From positions 1 to 30,875 of the forward strand of contig CAZLNM010000058.1 in NCBI GenBank assembly GCA_964561025.1: 30,875 nt of DNA, in the 5' to 3' direction. Below, one piece after another: positions 1 through 7,313 of this stretch (positions are counted from its first letter, which is position 1; each line of letters begins with the position of its first letter). The notes below the pieces were generated by a model. That model made no database searches and was not told the DNA's origin. It saw only the letters and a program-made list of their open reading frames with translations. The DNA is from JAAZNF01 sp964561025 (GTDB lineage Bacteria > Myxococcota > B64-G9). A program made the translations under genes and the position numbers.

Positions 1-1439
1 ACCAGCGCCTTCAACGCCCTGCTCAAGATCCTGGAGGAGCCGCCGGCCCACGTGAAGTTCATCTTCGCCACCACCGAGCCGCACAAGATCCCGCTCACCG
101 TGCTGTCGCGCTGCCAGCGCTTCGACTTCCGCCGCATCCCCGCCCCCGTCATCCAGCAGCACCTGCTGCGCCTGTGCCAGGCCGAGAAGGCGGCGGTGGA
201 CGAGGAGGCGCTGCGCCTGATCGCGCGGGAGGCGCAGGGGAGCATGCGCGACTCGCTGTCGCTGCTGGACCAGGTGCTGGCCTTCGGCGGCGAGAAGATC
301 GGGGTGGCCCAGGTCCAGGACGCGCTGGGGTTGGCCCCGGACGCGGTGCTGGACGAGGTGTGCGCGGCGCTCGCGGCCGGCGATGCCGGGGCGCTGGTGC
401 GGCGGGTGGGCCGACTCTTCGAAGAAGGCGCGGATCTCAAGCGCTTTCTGGAGGGGCTGCTGGAGCGGGTCCACCGGCTCATCCTGTTCGCGACGATACC
501 GAACCCCGAGGAGATGCTGGACTTGCTCCCCGAAGAGGTGGAGCGCCTGCGGGCGCAGGCGAAACTCGCCGACGCTTTGCGCTGGCACCAGATCTTCGAG
601 GGGCTGTCGCGGGCGGTCTTCGACCTGGGGCGCCATCCCTTCCCGCGCCTCTTGCTGGAGTGCGCCCTGCTCCGCCTGGCCGCGCTCGATCGGCTGTCCG
701 GTCTGGACGAGCTCAGCGCTCGCCTGGAGGAGGTATCCCGGCGCCTCGCCGGGAGCGGCCCCGGCCCGGCGCCTTCCCCGGCGGGCGGGAAAGGCCCGCG
801 CTTCGAGCGGCGGCCGGCCCCACCGGACCCGCCCGCGCCCGGACCCGGCCCTCGCCAGGAGGCGGCGCCCGCGCCCAAGGAAGTCTCACCACCACCACCA
901 GCCAGTAGTCCTCAAGCCGGCACCGGCGCGGCCCCGTTGGCCCTGAAGCGCGGCATCGATGCCGCCGTCCNNNNNNNNNNCCGTTGGCCCCGGAGTGCAG
1001 CCAGGCGGGGGGAGCGGCGCTCTCGGAGGAGTGGCAAAGGCTGGTGGCGCTGGTGTGCCGCAAGAGACCGGCGCTGGGTTCGGTGCTTCAGCACGCCTGT
1101 CCCATCGCGGTCTCGGCCGAGAAGGTGCGGCTGGCGCTCGAACCGGGTTCGTTCTACGCCGATCAGCTCAAGAGCGCCCGCAACCGCGACGAGCTGGCGC
1201 GCTGTTGCGAGGAGTTCTTTGGGCGCAAGCCTCAGATCGAGGTGGAGGCGCTGGCCCAGGCGCCGGGGCTCTCCCTGGCCCAGGCCCAGGATCTGGCAGC
1301 GAAGCGCGATCGCGAGGAGCTGCGCCGCCGGGCCGTGGAGCACCCCGTGGTCCAGGAGGCCATCCGGGTCTTCGGCGCCCAGGTGGACGCCGTCGAGCCG
1401 GGCGCCAAGAACTCCAGTGGCGGCCGGACGGATGGGTGA
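1..1439 (+). CDS. dnaX: DNA polymerase III subunit gamma/tau, 5' end outside window and internal assembly gap
   Basis: This is the clamp-loader subunit that hydrolyses ATP to load the sliding clamp; tau also tethers the polymerase cores. The reading frame is open from base 1 and lacks the N-terminal Walker A region, which lies upstream of the window. Visible are the conserved stretch NALLKILEEPP, the sensor segment FIFATTEPHKIP and the SRCQRF motif, then the helical lid and collar domains, and a Pro/Ala-rich linker at about 750-960. After the N block the C-terminal tau-like domain continues in another frame (981-1439, beginning PLAPECSQ and containing EEWQRLVALVCRKRP) and ends at TGA 1437-1439. 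The frame change coincides with the N block, so I read it as an assembly problem and not a biological frameshift. The stop overlaps the recR start region, so the two are probably co-transcribed. Confidence 0.93.
971..980. other. Assembly gap of 10 Ns inside dnaX
   Basis: Ten Ns join two contigs. The 10-mer CCGTTGGCCC occurs at 934-943 before the gap and again at 981-990 after it. Merging the contigs on this 10-mer would remove 47 bases and place both halves of dnaX in one frame. Otherwise the true gap length must be 2 modulo 3. Confidence 0.95.
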
Positions 1440-1443
1440 GGCC

Positions 1444-2031
1444 ATGTCCGAGGTCATGCGCCGCCTGGTGGCCCTGCTGCGCCGCCTGCCCGGCGTGGGG
1501 GACAAGACCGCGCATCGCCTGTCGCTGTTTCTGTTGACCTCGCCGCCCGAGTACGGCCGGGAGTTGGCCCGGGCCCTGCAAGAGGCCGTGGACAAGGTCC
1601 GGCCCTGCACGGTCTGCGGCAACCTGAGCGAAAGTTCGCCGTGCGAGCTGTGCGCCGACCCGCGCCGCGATCGCTCGCTCTTGTGCGTGGTGGAGCGGGT
1701 GCCCGATCTCATGGCCATCGAAGCCAGCCACGAGTTCGCGGGGCTGTACCACGTACTGCACGGCGTGCTGGACCCGCTCAAGGGCGTGGGTCCCGCCGAG
1801 CTGAACCTGGAGACGCTCTTTGCGCGCCTGTCAGGCGAGGTGCGCGAGGTGATCCTGGCGCTCTCGGCCAGCGTGGAAGGAGAGACCACCGCGCTCTACC
1901 TGCGCCAGCGCCTGCAGGACCACGGGGTTCGAGTGAGCCGCATCGCCTCCGGCATCCCGGTCGGGGGGGAGCTGGAGTACGTGGACCGCGGCACCATCGG
2001 GCGGGCCCTCGCCGGGCGCCGGGAGATGTGA
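1444..2031 (+). CDS. recR: Recombination mediator protein RecR
   Basis: RecR acts with RecF/RecO to load RecA at gaps in single-stranded DNA. The 195-residue product has the N-terminal helix-hairpin-helix (LRRLPGVGDKTAHRLS), a four-cysteine zinc finger (CTVCG with CELC, about residues 58-73), a Toprim domain (LLCVVERVPDLMAIE) and the conserved SVEGETTALYL segment. Length is normal for the family (about 198 residues). I chose ATG 1444 because GGTGAG lies just upstream and the protein then begins as expected; ATG 1432 is in frame and would add four residues. The gene directly follows dnaX without the ebfC/ybaB gene often found between them, and its stop TGA overlaps the next ATG. Confidence 0.95.
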   Translation: MSEVMRRLVALLRRLPGVGDKTAHRLSLFLLTSPPEYGRELARALQEAVDKVRPCTVCGNLSESSPCELCADPRRDRSLLCVVERVPDLMAIEASHEFAGLYHVLHGVLDPLKGVGPAELNLETLFARLSGEVREVILALSASVEGETTALYLRQRLQDHGVRVSRIASGIPVGGELEYVDRGTIGRALAGRREM

Positions 2032-2558
2032 TGGGGCTCCACCCGTTGTTCGTGGACATCCTGGAGCGGCAGTTGCGCGCCCTGTGGCGCATCCGGGTCG
2101 GGATGCTGCTGTTTGTGCTGGCCGTGAGCCTGGCCGGGTTCCTGCTGCCCGCCCCGGAGGGGTGGCTGCCGGCGCGCACCGTGTGGTGGTGCGAGATCGG
2201 CCTGGGCGGGCTCTCGGTGGCGCTGCTCCTGGCCGCGCTGGTGGCGTTGCGCCGGCTCGGCGATGCGGGGAGAGTGGCGCGGGCCGGCGCCGACGAGCTT
2301 CGGGGCTACGGGCTTCCGGAAGGACTCGATCTCGCGCTCTCGCGCCAGGCGGTGTTTCTGACCCGCGCCAGCGCCGGTTGGGTGCTGGCCTGGGGGCTCT
2401 CCACCTCCACCGGGATCTCCGGTCTGGTGTGCCGCATGCTGGGCTCGCCCATGTGGGTGGCGGCGCTGTTCTTCGCCGTGGCGCTGGGGGCGCTCCTCTC
2501 GCTTCGGCTGCCGAGCGCCGGCCTGCGGCACATGCTCGAGAACCTGGACGGGAATTGA
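2031..2558 (+). CDS. Four-helix integral membrane protein of unknown function
   Basis: The start ATG overlaps the recR stop (TGATG), so translation is probably coupled to recR. The 175-residue product has an amphipathic N-terminus (FVDILERQLRALWRIRVG) and four hydrophobic segments at about residues 24-41, 53-73, 112-130 and 138-157. I do not recognise the family; no catalytic motif is visible. It ends six bases before the stop of the convergent gene, leaving almost no space for a terminator. The open frame, high-GC codon use and coupling make it very likely a real gene. Confidence 0.8.
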   Translation: MGLHPLFVDILERQLRALWRIRVGMLLFVLAVSLAGFLLPAPEGWLPARTVWWCEIGLGGLSVALLLAALVALRRLGDAGRVARAGADELRGYGLPEGLDLALSRQAVFLTRASAGWVLAWGLSTSTGISGLVCRMLGSPMWVAALFFAVALGALLSLRLPSAGLRHMLENLDGN

Positions 2559-2564
2559 GCGGGT

Positions 2565-2993
2565 CTAGGCCTGCGGCGGGGGTTCGCCCGGCGCTGCGGT
2601 CGTCTCGGCGGGGGGAGGCGCCAGCAAGGCGTCGATGCGATCCAGCGACTTCCGGTCGCCCGCCAGGCGGAACGCCTCGCGGGCAAACTGCAGCTTGCCC
2701 AGCGCCTCGGCCCGCCGGCCCAGCGCCGCCCAGTCCTCCGGGCTAGCCTCCTGACCCAGCTCTGCGAGGCAGCGCCGGAACAGAAAAGCGTCCCCCTGGT
2801 CCAGCACCGTAGCGCGCAGCTTGTTCAGCCCCTCGGTGTCGCCGGCGGCGGCGAAGCAATCCATGGCGTCGGAGAGCCAGCCGGCCTCGCTGAGCCGCCG
2901 TCCCCACTCCCGCAACAGGTCGGTGTTCTTCTCCTTGGCGAACAGGAGCTCGTGCTTCTTGCGGTAGGAGAACAGGACGTCCGCCTGAGCCAT
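2565..2993 (-). CDS. Small helical-repeat (TPR-like) protein of unknown function
   Basis: The predicted 142-residue protein is almost entirely alpha-helical. It has repeat-like pairs of amphipathic helices (WGRRLSEAGWLSDAMDCFAA, AALGRRAEALGKLQFAREAF) and a Pro/Ala-rich tail. The pattern of about 30-residue helix pairs with small residues (AGWLSDAMDCFAAAGD, GKLQFAREAFRLAGD) resembles tetratricopeptide-like scaffolds, but I cannot assign a family. The frame extends further upstream, yet ATG 2993 is preceded by GGAGAGGG at good spacing and the upstream extension has no protein-like features. It lacks a signal peptide, so it is probably cytoplasmic. It is divergent from the acyl-CoA operon and shares with it the inverted repeat at 3041-3106. 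Confidence 0.75.
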   Translation of the reverse strand: MAQADVLFSYRKKHELLFAKEKNTDLLREWGRRLSEAGWLSDAMDCFAAAGDTEGLNKLRATVLDQGDAFLFRRCLAELGQEASPEDWAALGRRAEALGKLQFAREAFRLAGDRKSLDRIDALLAPPPAETTAAPGEPPPQA

Positions 2994-3040
2994 GGCACCC
3001 TCTCCGATAAAAGCCTTCGACCCCTCGCGGGACCGGTACG

Positions 3041-3106
3041 GCAACCCCGGCCGCCATTGACACCAGGCGGGGGGGCGTCCCGGTGTCGTGGCAAGGCCGG
3101 GGTTGC
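3041..3106. repeat. 12-bp perfect inverted repeat with nested 6-bp inverted repeat between divergent genes
   Basis: GCAACCCCGGCC (3041-3052) is exactly reverse-complemented by GGCCGGGGTTGC (3095-3106). Inside it GACACC (3059-3064) pairs with GGTGTC (3082-3087). It lies 48 bases upstream of the minus-strand gene start. An isolated TATAAT (3119-3124) follows on the plus strand. It could be an operator or a leader hairpin; there is no T-tract, so a terminator is unlikely. Confidence 0.6.
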
Positions 3107-3175
3107 TAACGGCCCCAGTATAATCGGTGGGTTCCTCGTCCGCAAGCGGTTCCGGTCCGGGCACCCCATCGTTCG

Positions 3176-3204
3176 TTGCGGATCGACCGGGAATTTGGCA
3201 TAAA
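3176..3204 (+). promoter_or_regulatory. Possible sigma-70 promoter of the acyl-CoA operon
   Basis: TTGCGG (3176-3181) and CATAAA (3199-3204) are separated by 17 bases; each matches four of six consensus positions. A start near 3211 would leave a short leader carrying the ribosome binding site of the GTG 3230 start. The match is moderate only. Confidence 0.3.
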
Positions 3205-3229
3205 GCGGAGCAGCCGGAAAGGAAATGCC

Positions 3230-5491
3230 GTGAATCTGGATACCCTACGACGAGAACTGGCCGAAGGCGCTCACTTCCGGTCACGGCTTCGCGAGACCAC
3301 CCAGACGCTGGAGCGCGAGCTTTCCCGGATCCTCAACGCGGTGAAGGAAGGCGCGGAGGATCCGCTGCTCCTCTGCCTGTGCCCGCCGGCCGTGACCGAG
3401 GTGGCGCGCAAGGTCCGCTGGAGCTCCCTGGTGTTCAACCCCGGTTCGACCTCCACCAAGGTGGCGGTGTACTCGGGGCTCACCCTGCTGGCGCAGGACG
3501 AGCTACCGATCCCGGCCGACCGCGAGGACGGGGTGGAGCCGCGCGTGGACTCGGTGCGGGAATGGTTTTCCCGGCGCGGGCTTCATTTGGCGGAGATCAC
3601 CGGCATCGCCGCGCGCGGAGGGTTCTTGGCGCCGCTGCCCAGCGGCACCTGCCGGGTGGTCCCGGCCATGCTGCAGGATCTCGAGCGAGCCCCCTATCCC
3701 CACGCCAGCAACCTGTCGGTGCCCGCGGCGTTGCGCCTGGCCGAGCATATCGGGCCCGAGGTGCTGGTCACCGTCACCGACCCGGTCACCTGTGACGAGC
3801 TCGATCCCGAGCAGCGTCTGACCGGCTCGTCGCTTTTGCGCCGGGACGGGCTGGCCGCCCACTACCTCAACCACCGGGCCTGCGCCGGTATCCTGGGCTG
3901 GCTGCTGGGATGCCCGGCCACCGAGCTGCACCTCGTCACCTGTCACATGGGGGGCGGCATGTCCGCGGCGCGGCACCGCGGAGGGCGCCTGGTCCAGGTG
4001 TCGCCGGGGTTCTCCGGCATGCCCTCGGCCAACCGCTCCGGGGCGTTGCCCCTGCACCAGGTCCTGCGGGCGCTGGAGCAGCACGAGGTGTCCCTGTCGG
4101 ATCTCAAGCGGGAGCTGCTCTCGGAGGGCGGGCTGCTGGCCCTGGCGGGCACGCAGGATTTCCGAGCGCTGTTCGAGCGGGCCCGGCACGCCGAGGATCC
4201 GGCGGTGCGGCAGAAGATCGAGCTGGTCCGCCGATTTTTTGCCGACCGGATCGCTCAGGCCATCCTGGAGCTCTCCGCGGCGACCGAGGCGCTCGACGCC
4301 GTGGTGCTCACCGGTGGCCTGGCACGGGACGCCGACTTCTGCCGCGAGGTGAGCGCGCGCTTGCACCTGCCGGTGCCGGTGCTGCGCCTGCCGGGTTCGG
4401 CGGAGCAGCAGGCCCTGGCCGCAGGATTGCTGGGCGCCTGCGCCGATCCCTCCCGGCAGCTGGACTACGTCAAGGCGCGCGAAGAGCTGGCCGTGCGCCG
4501 GCGCCAGGAGGACGCGCTGCTGGATCTTGCCATCTTCGACCCGGGGCCCCGGCGCCCGGTGCTGCCGCCGACCCGCCTGGAACACTTGCTGGCGCTGGCC
4601 CGCGCGGACCAGCCGCTCGATGTGGCGGTGGTCGGGGCCGACAACGAGGAGGCGCTGCTGGCGGTCAAGCTGGCGGTGGAGGCCGGTGGCCTGGCGCGTT
4701 TCCTGCTGGTGGGCCCGTACGCGCGGGTGGCGGAGCTGGCCTGGGAGCTGGACGTGGTGGTGGACGAGCGCAACGTGACGCTGGTGGACAGCGCCGATCC
4801 GGTGGTCACCTCGATGGAGCTGCTCCAGCGCAAGCAGGTCGATACGCTGATGAAAGGCAGCGTCATGACGGCGGCCCTGCTCAAGGGCTACCTGGAGCTG
4901 ATGAAGAAGATCGGTCCGCCGCAGCGCAAGATGCGGCTTTCGCACCTGGGCTTGTTCGAGATCCCCGGCCGCGAGCGGCTGGTGGCGGTGGCGGACGCGG
5001 CCATCAATACCTACCCCGATGTCGAGGCCCGGCTAGAAATTCTAGAGAACGCGCTGCAGGCCATGCACATCTTGGGCTGGAAGAAGCCGAAGGTGGCGGT
5101 GGTCTCCGCGGTGGAGAAGGCCTCCAAGGCGGTGACCTCCTCGGTCGAGGGCGAGACGATCGCCCGGCGGATGCAGGAGCGGGACGACCTCATCATCGAG
5201 GGGCCGCTCTCGGTGGATCTGGCTCTTTCGCCCTTCTCCGCCCGGGAGAAGCGCTATCCGGGCCGCATCCGCGGCGACGCCGACCTCCTGCTGGTGCCGG
5301 ACATCGACGCGGGCAACGCCATCTACAAGGCCTTCACCGTGGCGTCGGGCGCCACCATCGCGGGCGCGGTGATCGGCGGGGAGCGGCCGTTCGTGCTCAC
5401 CTCACGCGGAGACAGCTCCCGCAGCAAGCTGTCGTCGGTGGCCCTGGCCCTGGCCATCACCCGGCGCCAGAAAAGGGAGAACGTCGCATGA
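3230..5491 (+). CDS. buk-ptb: Butyrate kinase-phosphate butyryltransferase fusion
   Basis: One 753-residue chain carries both enzymes that interconvert butyryl-CoA and butyrate through butyryl phosphate, with substrate-level ATP formation. After a 65-residue, partly coiled N-terminal extension comes an acetokinase-family kinase (about 66-420) with the phosphate loop FNPGSTSTK at 69-77, AHMGGG-like CHMGGGMS near 238-245 and LTGGLA near 358. A short linker (about 421-450) precedes a phosphate acyltransferase (about 451-753) with MKGSVMTAALLKGYL, LGLFEIPGRERL, ADAAINTYPD and PDIDAGNAIYKAF, typical of phosphate butyryltransferases. I chose GTG 3230 because AAAGGAAA lies just upstream and the earlier TTG at 3176 overlaps the putative promoter. 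Clostridial ptb and buk are separate genes in the order ptb-buk; here they are fused and reversed. Chain length for the substrate (butyryl, isobutyryl, propionyl) cannot be told from sequence. It overlaps the next gene by ATGA. Confidence 0.93.
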   Translation: MNLDTLRRELAEGAHFRSRLRETTQTLERELSRILNAVKEGAEDPLLLCLCPPAVTEVARKVRWSSLVFNPGSTSTKVAVYSGLTLLAQDELPIPADREDGVEPRVDSVREWFSRRGLHLAEITGIAARGGFLAPLPSGTCRVVPAMLQDLERAPYPHASNLSVPAALRLAEHIGPEVLVTVTDPVTCDELDPEQRLTGSSLLRRDGLAAHYLNHRACAGILGWLLGCPATELHLVTCHMGGGMSAARHRGGRLVQVSPGFSGMPSANRSGALPLHQVLRALEQHEVSLSDLKRELLSEGGLLALAGTQDFRALFERARHAEDPAVRQKIELVRRFFADRIAQAILELSAATEALDAVVLTGGLARDADFCREVSARLHLPVPVLRLPGSAEQQALAAGLLGACADPSRQLDYVKAREELAVRRRQEDALLDLAIFDPGPRRPVLPPTRLEHLLALARADQPLDVAVVGADNEEALLAVKLAVEAGGLARFLLVGPYARVAELAWELDVVVDERNVTLVDSADPVVTSMELLQRKQVDTLMKGSVMTAALLKGYLELMKKIGPPQRKMRLSHLGLFEIPGRERLVAVADAAINTYPDVEARLEILENALQAMHILGWKKPKVAVVSAVEKASKAVTSSVEGETIARRMQERDDLIIEGPLSVDLALSPFSAREKRYPGRIRGDADLLLVPDIDAGNAIYKAFTVASGATIAGAVIGGERPFVLTSRGDSSRSKLSSVALALAITRRQKRENVA

Positions 5492-7263
5492 ACGCCGAGT
5501 CGAGTGGCGGCAGCGCCCCGCCGCTTCCAGGTCAGGCCTGTTATCCGCCCCCGGAGGCTCTCCGGCGGGCGGCGCCGCTTCCGGATGCGTCGGCCTACCT
5601 GAATTTCCTGGCCCACAGTCGGCACGAGCCGGAGGAATTTCTGGAGCGGCAAGCCCGAGAGCTGGCCTGGTCGCGCACCTTCGAAAACGTGGGGGGGGCC
5701 GGCCGCTGGTTTCCGGGCGGGACCTTGAACCTGTGCCGTGAGTGTCTGGACCGCTTCTTGCCTGCCGGGGCCGCGGAGACGGCGCTGTGCGGCGCAAGCG
5801 TGGACGGCGCGGGCCAGGATCTGTCGCGCGCCGAGCTTCTTCGGCGGGTGGCCGCGCTGGCGGGCGAGCTTGCGGCCCTGGCGCTCTCTCCCGGGCAACG
5901 GGTGCTACTCTTGTTGCCGCCGGGCGAGCTGCTGGCGGTGGCGCTGCTGGCCGCCTGGCGCCTCGGCTTGTGCGCGGTGCCTTGCGACCCCGCCATGGAG
6001 CCGGGGCGGTTGGCCCGGCGCATCCGGGACTGTGCCTGCGCCGCGGCCGTCGTTTCGCCAGACCTCAAAGAAATGGATCCCGGCCTGCTCCCCGCTCTTC
6101 GAGTTGTGGTGCGGACCGGCGCCCAGGGAACGAACACCGCGCCGCCGCCGGTCGAGGTGGCCGCCATGCATCCCGCCCTGGTGGTGGCGGATGCCGCGGG
6201 GCGACAGCTCACGCTGCCCACGGCCGGATTCCTTCTCCAGGCAAGGCTGGCCTACCGCTGGTTGCTCGACGGACGCGGGGCACGGGATCGCCACGGGTTC
6301 ATCTGCCCCAGCCATCACGTCTCGCTGCTCGCGGGGCTGGCCGGGGCGCTGTCCAGTGGGGGTGTGGCGGCCCTGCTCTCTCCTCCGCGCGACCCCGAGG
6401 GCTGGAGCCTGCCCCGCTCGATGGGTCTGCGGGTGGTGACGGTCCGCGGCAAGAGCTTGCCCGTGAGCGCGGCCCAGCAGGCGGTCCGGTGGGCGCACGC
6501 CGGCCCTGAGCTGCTGGCGGTGGAGGGCGAGACCCTCGAGCCCAGGACCTTTCATTGGCTGCGAGAGGCGCTGTTCAACGGAGACACGCACGTCATCCAG
6601 GTTCTCTCCCGGCCGGAGGGAGGTGGTTTCGTCGCCGGCCCTTGTCCCGGGTTGATCCCGGTTCGGCCGGCCTCGGTGGCCCTGCCGGCGCCCGGCCTCG
6701 ATCTGCTGGTGGTGGATCGCTCGGGCCAACCTTGTCCGGTCAACCACGGCGGGTTGTTGGCCCTGCGCCGCGCGGCCCCGGGGCTTCCGCTCGAGCTTCA
6801 GCGGGAGAAGCCGCCCCTGGTGCTGGGCGTGCGGGTGCGCCTGGACGCCGAAGGTTGTCTGTGGACCATGGGCGAGTGGTCGCCGCCCCGGGGGCAGAGC
6901 GCGACCTCGCTCCCCGAGCTCGAGGCGGCGCTGGCGGCGATTCCGGGGGTGGAGCAGGCGGCGGTGGTGGCCTTCTCCGACGCCGAGGGAGTCTCGCGGA
7001 CCGCGGCCTTCGTCCGTCTTTCCGGCGGCGACCAGGATGTGGAGCGCGTTCGCCTGCGGCTCCGCGAGCGGTTCGGCGAGAACGCCATGCCGGACTCGAT
7101 CCAGGTGGTGAGCCGCTTGCCGGTCAGCCGGACCGGAAAGCTGCTGCGCTCGGTGTTGAGGCGAGTGGCGCGAGGGGAGGAGATCCCCCTCGATGAGCTG
7201 GAGGCGGTGGCCGATCCGGAGACGCTCCGTATGCTGGCATCACGAGATCCTCGGGCGAGCTAG
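5488..7263 (+). CDS. Acetyl-CoA synthetase-like protein with degenerate catalytic motifs (probable pseudoenzyme)
   Basis: The 591-residue product aligns by eye along its length with AMP-forming acetyl-CoA synthetase: N-terminal YLNFLAHSRHEPEEFLERQ, then GTLNLCRECLDRFL, the large AMP-binding fold, and a C-terminal lid. Key motifs are missing. The Ser/Thr/Gly-rich ATP loop is replaced near residues 229-245 (ALVVADAAGRQLTLP); the WQTETG motif reads QVLSRPEGGG; the ribose-binding Asp of the GD motif is changed (LGVRVRLDAEG); and the hinge GR-DD reads GEWSPP. By contrast the lid lysine that performs adenylation and is the known acetylation site is kept (SRTGKLLR, K551). ATG 5488 overlaps the preceding stop (ATGA) and follows AAGGGAG. 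The frame is intact and coupled to its neighbours, so it is expressed but probably not a normal synthetase. A regulatory or scaffold role is inference. Confidence 0.85.
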   Translation: MNAESSGGSAPPLPGQACYPPPEALRRAAPLPDASAYLNFLAHSRHEPEEFLERQARELAWSRTFENVGGAGRWFPGGTLNLCRECLDRFLPAGAAETALCGASVDGAGQDLSRAELLRRVAALAGELAALALSPGQRVLLLLPPGELLAVALLAAWRLGLCAVPCDPAMEPGRLARRIRDCACAAAVVSPDLKEMDPGLLPALRVVVRTGAQGTNTAPPPVEVAAMHPALVVADAAGRQLTLPTAGFLLQARLAYRWLLDGRGARDRHGFICPSHHVSLLAGLAGALSSGGVAALLSPPRDPEGWSLPRSMGLRVVTVRGKSLPVSAAQQAVRWAHAGPELLAVEGETLEPRTFHWLREALFNGDTHVIQVLSRPEGGGFVAGPCPGLIPVRPASVALPAPGLDLLVVDRSGQPCPVNHGGLLALRRAAPGLPLELQREKPPLVLGVRVRLDAEGCLWTMGEWSPPRGQSATSLPELEAALAAIPGVEQAAVVAFSDAEGVSRTAAFVRLSGGDQDVERVRLRLRERFGENAMPDSIQVVSRLPVSRTGKLLRSVLRRVARGEEIPLDELEAVADPETLRMLASRDPRAS

Positions 7264-7313
7264 GTGGGGCGAAACGGACGGCGGCGGCAGGTGCGCCGGA
7301 AGGAGAGCGAGAC

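Noticed and set aside
52..2031. One long open frame from dnaX through the N block into recR, suggesting a dnaX-recR fusion
   Set aside because: The frame between 981 and 1431 is not protein-like there; the true dnaX C-terminal domain is in another frame and ends with TGA at 1437-1439, and RecR has its own start and ribosome binding site.
3119..3124. TATAAT as a complete promoter for the acyl-CoA operon
   Set aside because: There is no -35 match at suitable spacing; it is mentioned only as an accessory to the inverted repeat.
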